Assembly (NCBI GenBank): GCA_018969165.1
Contig: JAGWYX010000275.1
Span: 1 to 5,987, forward strand
Length of the DNA stretch: 5,987 nt
Direction: 5' to 3'
Source of the DNA: Verrucomicrobiota bacterium
GTDB lineage: Bacteria > Verrucomicrobiota > Verrucomicrobiia > Limisphaerales > JAGWYX01
Shown here: positions 1 to 5,987 of the stretch, in pieces
Numbering within the stretch: position 1 is the stretch's first letter
Layout of the letters: the number at the start of each line of letters is the position of its first letter
Notes under the pieces: generated by a model
Databases searched by the model: none
What the model saw: only the letters and a program-made list of their open reading frames with translations
Told to the model about the DNA's origin: nothing
Made by a program: the position numbers and the translations under genes

Positions 1-1
1 T

Positions 2-145
2 CGAAGACGAGATGAATAGACGATCAAGCCAGGGGCCGGAGGCGCTGGCGATGCCGTTGTTGCGAACGGTCCACGTGACCGGGATCGTCGCTCCGGAGAC
101 GGCGCCGGGCGCGGCATTGATGCTGCTGACGAGCAGGTCCGGCAA
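2..145 (-). other. Start of a fourth CARDB module, cut by the window edge (residues 1948-1995)
   Basis: Residues 1948-1995 read LPDLLVSSINAAPG, then VSGATIPVTWTVRNNG and GPWLDRLFISSS. This repeats the opening half of the CARDB units at residues 1149-1532 (PDL.V, V.W...N.G, GPW.D). The terminal NN motif would lie beyond base 1. CARDB modules therefore occur on both sides of the Calx-beta-like array, and the array is followed by more of the same gene. Confidence 0.8.
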
Positions 146-3100
146 CTGGATGTCGCTCACATTAAAGGAGCGTTGACCGAAATTGTAGCCGGAGGCGGAC
201 GCCGTGATGGTGACCGGGCTCAGGCCGCCCGCCGGAATATTGGTGAGGCTGGAGATCGCAAACGTGGCGGCGGCCTGGCCCGTCGGGATCGTAATCGTGT
301 TCGGCACCTGCGCCTGGGAGGGATCGCTGCTGGAGAGTGCGACCACAAGCTCGTTCGTGGGCTGGGTATTACGGCTGACCGTGCCGGTAGTCGCGCCGTT
401 TCGCCCGACGATCGTCGCGGCGATGGCGACCTGGAGCGTGGGCTGCTTGTCGTCGGTGACGGCCAGGGTCACCGCTCCGGCGCCCTGGTCCACCTGGGTA
501 TTGAAGGTGTTGTCCGAAGGAAAGGCATTGATCTGCACGATCCGCGTACCGGTGACGACGTCGCTCGGGACCACGCTCACCGGGAACGTCGCCGAGGCTT
601 GGTTGGCCGCCAATGTCACCGTGGCGGGTACCGTCGCCGTGGTCGGATCACTGGTTTGCAGGATCACGGTAACGGGGTACGCGGTGACCGGGCTGCGCGT
701 GACGGTACCCACGGTGGCGGGATTGATCGCGCCGCCGGAAACGTTGGTCTCCGCCAGGGACACTTGCAGCATCGGCACGTCGGAATCCAGAATCGTCACC
801 GCCACCGAGGCGCCCTGCAAACCCGTGGCGGTGGCGTTCACGTTGACCTGCACCGTCGAGCCCGGAACATTGTCCACGATCGGCGTCAGGTCGAACGACG
901 ACGACCTGGCCCCGGCCGGGATCGTCACGGTGGCGGGCAGGCTCAGCCTGCGGGTGTCGCTGCTGGCCAACGACACCACCAACGGCAGGTTGGTCGCCGT
1001 GTTGCGGCTGAGGTAGCCCACCGCCGCACCCGGACCGGCGTTCTCGCGAATTGTCGATACCGGAATTTGCAGCGCCAGGGCCGGCACATCCGCCTCGATC
1101 ACCGTCACCGAGTTCGTGACCGGGCCAAACCCGGGCGCGGTGGCGATCAGGGCCACTACCTGGTCGCCATCGATGACGCCGTCGTCGATCACGTTCGCGG
1201 GAAAACTGACCGAGGCCTGTCCCGCCGCGAGGACAACCAAGGGCGGCACCACGACCTTGTTGGTGTTGCTCGAACCAACCGCCACGGTCAAGGGCGTGCC
1301 GGTGTCGGTGTTGCGGGTGACGGTCAGCGTCAGGGCGGGGTTGCGCGCGCTCTCCGGAACGACCGCGCTGGACAGGTTCAGGGTCAACGCCGGCGGCACC
1401 GTGATCGGTTGCGCGCTCACCGCGAGGTTGTTGGCCTTGTTCAACTCGAACACCGCGTCGGCGCTGTCCGCTCGCACCACGACCCATCGCCCCCCGGCGC
1501 CGAAGGCGGGCAACACGACGGCCTGGGTGCGGACCAGCGTTTGGTTCGGACCCAAGACGCCCGGGAACGGAAACGCCGCCACCAACTGCGGGTTGTCTCC
1601 CGCCGCGTCGTCAGCCAGGTACACCTGGTCCACCCACGGACCGGTGGCCGGTGCCGTCCCCAGATTGCTGTCAGTCCAGAGAACTTGCACCGGCTGACCG
1701 GAGACGCCGGTCGCCGGCACGACGATGTTACCCACCGCCAGGTCCGGATACGGCGCCAGGCCGGAACTGATGCGCACCGTCGCGGTGTTGTTGGTCTCGG
1801 CGAGACCAGTGCCGCTAAACTCCGGAATGGTCTGTCCGCTGTCGGTCGTAACGTCCAGCTCGATGGCGCCGACCCCCGCCAGGCCGTCGGGCAACCGGAA
1901 CGTCGTCTGCCGGGGGACCGCCTGGCCGCCGGCGATCGGGCCGGAACCGGCGGCGCTGGCGTCATAAGGTAGCGTGCTATCCGCGAGCGTGTCGCCGGTC
2001 GTCAGGTTGAACACGACCACGCGGTCGGTGAACGAGCCGTTGACGCTCCCCTGCCCTGTGTTCACGTCCTGCCAGCTCAAGGTCACCGTCAGACCGCTCT
2101 GAAGGCCCGCCGGGTTGAGGACCAGATTGCTAACCACCAAGTCCGGATAAGCCGCCAGCGTCGCCGTGGCGGTCGCCATCGCGGTGTTATTACTCTCGCC
2201 GGTGCCGCTGGCGTTTTGTTCCTGTTGGTTGTTGTAAAAATCCGTGGTTACCCAGATCGCCAGCGAACCCACGCCCGCCGCGCCATCGGGCAGCCGAAAA
2301 CTGTATTCGTTGGTGCGACTGTCCCCGCTCGTCACGTTGCCGCGGGCATCGGAGTCGTAGAGCACCGGCGCGTCCATCAGTTGCGCTCCGGACGTGAGGT
2401 TGCTCACCACCACCTGGTCATACCACGGGCCGGTCGTCGGACCGGCGCCCGAGTTGGTATCGGTCCAACGCAGCGTCACCGTCGCACCGCTGAGCAGGTT
2501 CGTCGAAGGCAGCACCCGCAGAGCGACTACCTGCAAGTCCGGCGCAGGCGCCGTGATGAACGTGGCGTCCGCCGACTCCGAATCGTCGCCGCACGAATCC
2601 TGCGAGTGGACCCGGTAGTGATAGGTCGTATTCGGCGTCAAGGCGGTGACAATATAGATGTGGTTCGTCACCATCCGGCCATCCAGCGGTGTCACGGTTC
2701 CGTAGGCGCTGCTCAACCCGTACTCCAGCGCGCTGGTGGCGGGCTTGTCGGTCGCCCAACTCACCACGGCCCGGGACTGGGTCGCCGCCGCGGTGACGCC
2801 GCTGATGACCGGCCGGGCCGGGTCGTAGCTAAACGGGAGTGTCGGCGGGCTGGTCTCGATATTGCCGGCCAGATCGCGGGCTTTGACCAGAAACACGTGC
2901 GGGCCAGGGGTCAGGTTCGTGTAAGTGACGGTAGTTGCCGGTCCGAAGCTGGTCAGCGACTGGCCATCCAATTGGTAAGCATAGACCAATTGGCTGGTTG
3001 GCGTGGCGTCGTCGGCGCCGGACCACGCGAACGTGACTGGCAGGGCGCAAACGCGCTGGCCATTCTGTGGGCCGGAGACAATCTGAGTCTGGGGCGGCGT

Positions 3101-5986
3101 GACATCCAGGGCCGTCGTGAAGGTCTGGTCGCCCGAGCTGCTCGAATTGCCGGCCAAATCCTGCGAGCGAACACGATAATGGTACCGGGTGTTCGCCCCA
3201 AGACCGCTCCGCGTCACGGAATGCAAGGTCACCAATTCGCGACTCAGGACGCTCCCCAATTCATAGTTAGTGCTCACGCCAAAATCGACCTCGCTGCTGC
3301 TCTGTTTGTCGGTTATCCAGGTGATCACGGCCGTGACCAAACCTGGGCTCGCGCCGACGCTGCTGATTACCGGCGGCGTGGCGTCGATCTGCACCGTCAG
3401 AACGTTCGTCAGCGCGAGGGTGCGCCCGCCAAGGTCCTGCGCCTGGGAGACCCAGACCTGGCTGTAGCCGTCCATGCCGTGCACAACCGTGATAGGAGGA
3501 GTGGCATAGGTGTCATCCGTCACGCTGGACGCGCTCCACACGCCGCCGGTCGGCACGGCGGGCACCGCGCCGCCAACCGCGGTGTTGCTCAGGACAATCA
3601 CCGGTTGGACGCTCCGATTCATCGTGCGGTCGAACCGCAGCGTGAGCACGAAGTTGGTCGTCGCGCCCACCGGATTGACGAGATTGGCCGTGGCGCCAAT
3701 CACGACCGGCGCGATGCTTTGGCCGGTGTATTCCGCAACCAGGGTCAGATTCGTCGGGTCGGTGGTCGCGAAAGTTTTGCTGTAAGTCGGACTACTGCCG
3801 ACCTGCGCGCCATTCAAAGTAAACCGGCTGAAGGTATAAATGCTCGGCCCGTTGGTGATGCTGGCCGGCGCGTTGAACTGGCCGGTCTGACCGTTGGTAT
3901 AGACTCCGGCGCCGGACACCGTCGCCAGCCCGGCCGGGAGCGATGCGGTGGTGACGGTGTGTTGCAGGTTCGCGGGTGCGTAGCCGGCGACGAGGACCTC
4001 GTTGCTATATACCACCAGCGTCAGGCTGGGATTGGTTCCGAGGAGCACCCCGTCGGCGGTCCAGCTCGCAAAGCTATAGCCGAAGGCGGGGGTTGCCAGG
4101 AGCACGTTGGTCGTGCCGTAGAAGTAACTCCCCGTGCCGGCGACCGAACCGGCGCCCGGCGGGTTGTTGGAGGCGCTAACCTGATAAGCCGGCAGGATGA
4201 AGTTCGCTACCAATTGCCGGTCCCGGCTTAGCGTGAAGGTATAAGTCGGGCTGGTGCTCTGGACGAAACCGTTCTCCGTCCAATTCACGAAGAGGTAAGG
4301 AGCGTTCGTAGCCGCCACCGAAACCGTCACCGAGCTGCCGCCGGCATAGGTGCCGGCCCCCGTTACACTGCCGGCGCTGGTGGGCACGACCGCCGTCGTT
4401 ACGGTGTAGGTTTGCCCGGCAAACGGCGTGGTGACGAAGTTCACCTGGGCATTGGCGTTGTTGAGCGCCACGGTTTGATTGGTGACATCGTTGTAGCCCA
4501 GTGACCGCAACCCATTCACGCTCACCTGCCAGGTCCCGTTGACCACGGCGATCTGGTAGTTGCCGTTCGCGTCCGTCACCGTACTCAAGACTCGCCCCGA
4601 ATCGGCCGGCAGCACCTGGACGTTATCGACGAAATTGTCGTCCGAGTTGCCGCCGGTTAGATCGCGGAAGGTGACCGTCGTCAAATTGGACGAGGCGGTG
4701 AACGGGAGGTCCACTTCGGTCCAGCGGAGGTTGCCTCCTCCGCCGTCGGTCTCGCCGAACGAAAAGGTGTTGGTAGCCAGAGTCACTCCCAGCACGTTGG
4801 CGATGCCGTGCTGATTGGCGGTGCCATGAAAGAAGATCAACTCGTAGCTCTGGCCCAACACGGTCGGGAAGGTCTGGAGAATCCCTCCTCCGCCCGTGAC
4901 GCCGGTCGGATCAAAATACTGAACGCCATCCTCCGCCGGCCCCAGGAAACCGCCGTGGATCGCGATGTTGGCGTCGGCCGGTCCGACCACCAGCCAATCC
5001 GGGATGTTCGTCGAGCCAACCGCGTAGAGCAAATAGTTCGAAGGCCCATTGGTTGGCACCTCGAAACTGCCGTTCTGGATCAGATTCGTCGCGCTGGCCG
5101 GATCGACGATTGCTTGCACCGCCACGCCGGGGATCGGATGCCCCTGCGCATCCGTCACCGAACCGCTGAGCTTCAACGTGTCTGTCGGTTCCGTCCCCAC
5201 CACGCGCAGCAGCACCGCGCCGGACGCGTAGGACACCTGCCAGGCCGAGCCGCTCGCCAGAGGCGGCAGGACCGCGTTGCCAAAAGTCCCCGTGCGCGAC
5301 CCGTAATTCACCGGGGCCAGCACGCTGCCGTTGGTCGGCAGATAACCGTTCAACAACGCCAGGGCCACCGTGCCCTCCAGCCCGACGTTGCCGGGAAACG
5401 AGACCTGGCCATAATTGGTCAGGCTGCTGGCGCCGAACCGCAGCGTTCCGTTGGTCTGCGCGTAGCCAGCCGTGAAAGACACCACCCCGCTCTCCACATC
5501 CACCGTGCCCCGGTTGCTGAAGTCCTGGCCTCCGAGGAACGACGTCGCGCCGGAGCCGCCGGTCTTCATATACGTCCCGTAATTGACAAACGTCGAGGCC
5601 GCCCCGCCGTAATCGTTGTTGAACACATTGTCCACCTGCTCGACCCACGAGCCTTCGTTGCTGATCACCGCGCCACTGCCGCCGCGCACCCGCCCACCGG
5701 TGCGAATGACCGTGCCGTGGTTGTTGAAGGTGGCCCCGGGCATGTTGTGGTCGTTCCCGCTGGCGATGTAGAGCGTGCTCCCGTTGGACAGGCTGAGGGT
5801 GCCAGCCAGTTGCGCCGCGATCCATTGCAGGTTCCCGGCGCCCGCCCCGCCGTTGAATGTCGCCACGCCCGACGACAGCAAGCTGGGCCCGGCGCCGCTG
5901 AACAGGCTGCCGTCCTCGAAAGTGTAGGAGGCGTTGAAGCTGCAGACGGCGTTGCTGGCGACGTTGAACGTGCCGCGGTTATCGCC
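2..5986 (-). CDS. Giant multidomain secreted/surface protein, internal fragment (partial at both ends)
   Basis: The frame whose codons occupy plus-strand triplets starting at base 2 is open without a stop for 1995 codons, and its translation is a continuous string of recognisable extracellular modules. The start, any signal peptide, the stop and any C-terminal sorting signal all lie outside the window, so no start was chosen. The modules are beta-helix, split regulatory domain with nested DUF642-like module, three InlB B-type repeats, Ig-like, FN3, Ig-like, FN3, three CARDB, four Calx-beta-like repeats and a further CARDB. No transmembrane segment, coiled coil or enzyme active site is visible. 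The fragment has only 9 lysines and 3 cysteines (residues 15, 980 and 1131) and is rich in Thr, Val, Ser, Ala, Gly and Asn, which fits a secreted beta-rich protein. Adhesion, carbohydrate binding or a stalk role is inferred from module types. Confidence in the coding frame is very high; confidence in function is low. Confidence 0.96.
146..1390 (-). repeat. Four tandem Calx-beta-like repeats (residues 1533-1947)
   Basis: Unit boundaries are at bases 1085-1390, 776-1084, 446-775 and 146-445, with lengths of 102, 103, 110 and 100 residues. Each unit begins with P.L.(L/V).(L/I), has a (V/L)(T/S)R-N/S strand (TVTRNTDTG, YLSRNTATN, TVTRSPVTA, TVSRNTQPT), a v.ssd....VP..V.(I/L)..G/N..s..F strand, and ends near (I/V).(E/D)(A/S/D)D. 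Unit 1 has the clearest Calx-beta hallmark, IDDGVIDGDQ (from residue 1600), followed by VIEADVP. Calx-beta sandwiches are known to bind calcium in some proteins. Units 2-4 lack most of these acids, so only unit 1 is a plausible metal binder. The family call is good for unit 1 and weaker for the others, which rest on shared period and pattern. Confidence 0.72.
1391..2542 (-). repeat. Three tandem CARDB modules (residues 1149-1532)
   Basis: The units are at bases 2162-2542, 1757-2149 and 1391-1750. Each opens with PDL.V (PDLQVVALRV, PDLVVSNLVL, PDLAVGNIVV), then S/G....V.W.D.N.G, then a G.....DQ/DRV strand (GPWYDQVVVS, GSFTDRVVVF, GPWVDQVYLA), and ends in a NN motif (SNNTA, TNNTA, ANNLA). This is the CARDB (cell adhesion related domain in bacteria) Ig-like pattern. 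Units 1 and 2 share FRLPDG.AGVG and a GTG loop before NN, while unit 3 has VVLPAFGAGG and no GTG loop, so units 1 and 2 are the closer pair. At 120-131 residues the units are slightly long for CARDB. The role is inferred to be adhesion or spacing. Confidence 0.83.
2546..2821 (-). other. Fibronectin type III-like domain 2 (residues 1056-1147)
   Basis: VVSWATDKPATSALEYGLSS (from residue 1074), then TALTPNTTYHYRVHSQDSCG (from 1114) and a closing ATFITAP, give the same FN3 variant as residues 871-959. The usual DLAGN loop is replaced by DSCGDD, which introduces a cysteine (residue 1131). It leads straight into the first CARDB module. Confidence 0.82.
2822..3103 (-). other. Ig-like domain between two FN3 modules (residues 962-1055)
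   Basis: The domain starts TPPQTQIVSGPQNG, continues VTFAWSGADDATPTSQLVYA (from residue 984) with YQLDG, and ends PGPHVFLVKARDLAGN before a PARP linker. The TPPQT.I..GP..G opening, the W.G.DD.TP..L.Y.Y.LDG core and the G.H.F.VKA.D.AGN end recur in bacterial Ig/FN3-like beta-sandwiches of secreted proteins. It contains one of only three cysteines in the fragment (residue 980). The role is probably structural. Confidence 0.65.
3110..3376 (-). other. Fibronectin type III-like domain 1 (residues 871-959)
   Basis: The ITWITDKQSSSEVDFGVSTN stretch followed by RYHYRVRSQDLAGNSSSSGD and a closing FTTA is the FN3 variant typical of the N-terminal domain of purple acid phosphatases and of many bacterial secreted proteins (W.TD...SS.V.YG, then L.....Y.YRV.S.D..GN, then F.T). 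The length of about 89 residues is normal. It is paralogous to the second FN3 at residues 1056-1147, with an Ig-like domain between them. Confidence 0.82.
3377..3718 (-). other. Ig-like domain, SwmB/Big-type (residues 757-870)
   Basis: After the InlB-type array the protein shows VLTLRFDRTMNRSVQPVIVL (from residue 780), VWSASSVTDDTY, then GMDGYSQVWVSQAQDLAGRT (from 837) and ends in IDATPP. The sequence F(D)..M.....P, W......D.TY, G..V.VS.A.D.AG and a closing ID.TPP linker is characteristic of bacterial Ig-like beta-sandwiches found before FN3 modules in large secreted proteins. I recognise the general class; the exact family is uncertain. No catalytic or metal site is evident. Confidence 0.62.
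3725..4408 (-). repeat. Three tandem divergent InlB B-type repeats (residues 527-754)
   Basis: Three units of about 71-79 residues occupy bases 4196-4408, 3974-4189 and 3725-3961. Each opens with a Y/H-x-V strand (YTVTTAVVP, YQVSASNNP, HTVTTASLP). A G.v.G.G.Y..G turn follows (GSVTGAGTYAGGS, GSVAGTGSYFYGT, ATVSGAGVYTNGQ), then an aromatic strand with W in units 1 and 2 (YLFVNWTENG, YSFASWTADG) and YTFSRFTLNG in unit 3. Each closes with a strand ending in A.F or AxY (LVANF, LVAGY, LVAEY). This matches the divergent InlB B-repeat/Flg_new_2 beta-grasp family of bacterial surface proteins. Unit 3 lacks the tryptophan and has a longer central loop, so it is the most diverged. The array is probably a spacer or adhesive segment. 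Confidence 0.8.
4430..4597 (-). other. Carboxypeptidase-type regulatory domain, C-terminal half (residues 464-519)
   Basis: TVTDANGNYQIAVVNGTWQV (from residue 469), then LGYNDVTNQTVALNNANAQV, completes the beta-sandwich begun at residues 271-295. The pattern TD.NG.Y...V.NG.W.VSV, then Q.V.L...N..VNF, is the normal ending of these domains in giant proteins of Verrucomicrobiota type. It leads directly into the first InlB B-type repeat. Confidence 0.78.
4613..5086 (-). other. DUF642/choice-of-anchor-C-like carbohydrate-binding-type module (residues 301-458)
   Basis: The module opens with NLIQNGSFEVP (residue 301), followed by IPDWLVVGP and then HGGFLGPAEDGVQYFD. After that come a GGGILQTFPTVLGQSYELIF stretch (from 366), a W-T-E-V-D-L-P-F-T-A strand (from 422), TTVTFRDLTGGNSDDNF (from 436) and a terminal VDNVQV. 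This order (N.G.FE, IP.W, ED.GVQYFD, G.L.QTF.T..G..Y.L.F, F.A, T.V.F, D.V.V) is the signature of the DUF642 and related galactose-binding-like jelly-roll families, which bind or are thought to bind cell-wall polysaccharide. At about 158 residues it is a full single module. The family assignment is from motif memory; ligand binding is inferred. It is inserted inside the surrounding regulatory domain. Confidence 0.72.
5102..5176 (-). other. Carboxypeptidase-type regulatory domain, N-terminal half (residues 271-295)
   Basis: LKLSGSVTDAQGHPIPGVAV (from residue 271) is the typical opening of the carboxypeptidase regulatory-like beta-sandwich (CarboxypepD_reg family: G.V.D..G.P..GV.V). The second half, with D..G.Y.I.V..G.W.V.V, is expected within a few tens of residues. 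It appears only after about 170 residues, at 464-519, because a DUF642-like module sits between. Such domains usually act as structural spacers or in ligand binding in extracellular proteins. Confidence 0.75.
5198..5986 (-). other. Autotransporter-like beta-helix region (C-terminal part), residues 1-263
   Basis: Short irregular repeats carry an NxG turn: DNRGTF (residues 2-7), FNNHGTVIRTGG (from 87), ISNEGSWVEQ (from 108), FVNYGTYMKTGG (from 133), FSNRGTVDVESG (from 156) and LTNYGQVSF (from 189). From residue 89 to 158 the turn asparagines are spaced 21, 25 and 23 residues apart, about one rung of a right-handed beta-helix. The region ends with a YGSRTGTF segment (from residue 229) and then a W-Q-V-S-Y...AVLLRVV strand, the usual closing motif of autotransporter/PEP-CTERM-associated beta-helix repeats in large bacterial surface proteins. 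The beginning of the helix lies beyond base 5987. No outer-membrane beta-barrel follows, so this is not a classical type V autotransporter. Such helices usually act as adhesive or polysaccharide-contacting shafts; that role is inferred here. Confidence 0.75.
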
Positions 5987-5987
5987 G

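Noticed and set aside
648..1487. Minus-strand open frame of 279 codons overlapping the Calx-beta-like repeats
   Set aside because: Another out-of-phase shadow with Arg/Gly/His/Gln-rich composition. The Calx-beta-like pattern recurs four times in the accepted frame, so this frame is not the coding one.
173..1972. Long plus-strand open frame of 599 codons
   Set aside because: It uses exactly the same triplets as the real minus-strand gene, read antisense, and its product is an implausible Arg/Gly/His-rich string with no domain. It is open because the real gene almost never uses TTA, CTA or TCA codons: I count only five in 1995 (at 17, 1970, 4229, 4502 and 4658), and its end at 1972 is one of those CTA codons.
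146..2542. Possible recent DNA-level tandem duplication in the CARDB and Calx-beta regions
   Set aside because: Similarity is visible at the protein level, but the codons have diverged widely between units, so there are no long near-identical DNA repeats that would indicate recent duplication or slippage.
2216..4231. Long plus-strand open frame of 671 codons
   Set aside because: Same codon-aligned antisense shadow. It starts at a TTG, ends at the antisense of a CTA leucine codon (4229-4231), and encodes a low-complexity basic sequence opposite clear InlB, Ig, FN3 and CARDB modules.
4911..5825. Minus-strand open frame of 304 codons in another phase
   Set aside because: It is a +1/+2 shadow of the beta-helix and DUF642 region, Arg/Gly/Gln-rich with no recognisable motif, while the competing frame gives clean domain signatures throughout.
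1..5987. A defence system, mobile element, CRISPR array, RNA gene or regulatory region
   Set aside because: Every base falls inside the single coding frame. I saw no direct-repeat/spacer pattern, tRNA or rRNA-like segment, inverted terminal repeats, or non-coding gap.

Overview
The window lies entirely inside one very large protein-coding gene on the minus strand. Reading codons from base 5986 down to base 2, I translated all 1995 triplets by hand and found no stop codon, so the reading frame is open across the whole window and runs off both ends. Neither the real start nor the real stop is present. There is no intergenic DNA, and I see no RNA gene, promoter, terminator, mobile element or CRISPR array. 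Residue numbers below count from residue 1 at bases 5984-5986.

The product is a mosaic, repeat-rich, beta-sandwich protein of the giant extracellular or surface type. In N-to-C order (right to left on the map) it holds: the end of an autotransporter-like beta-helix with NxG turns (about 1-263); a carboxypeptidase-type regulatory domain (271-295 and 464-519) interrupted by a DUF642/choice-of-anchor-C-like carbohydrate-binding-type module (301-458); three divergent InlB B-type repeats (527-754); an Ig-like domain (757-870); an FN3 domain of the purple-acid-phosphatase N-terminal type (871-959); a second Ig-like domain (962-1055); a second FN3 (1056-1147); three CARDB modules (1149-1532); four Calx-beta-like repeats (1533-1947); and the start of a further CARDB module (1948-1995, cut by the window edge).

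The DNA is GC-rich (roughly 60% by eye). This module set, the Thr/Val/Ser/Ala/Gly/Asn-rich and lysine-poor composition, and signature phrases such as TDANGNYQ..VVNGTWQVSV and ITWITDK..SSEVDFG resemble giant secreted proteins of the Verrucomicrobiota (Pedosphaera/Limisphaerales type). Planctomycetota or Lentisphaerota are also possible. This assignment is inference from style, not a database match.

No catalytic domain is visible. The likely role is adhesion, matrix or polysaccharide binding, or acting as a long stalk that presents terminal domains outside the window. The many other open frames in the window are shadows of this gene.
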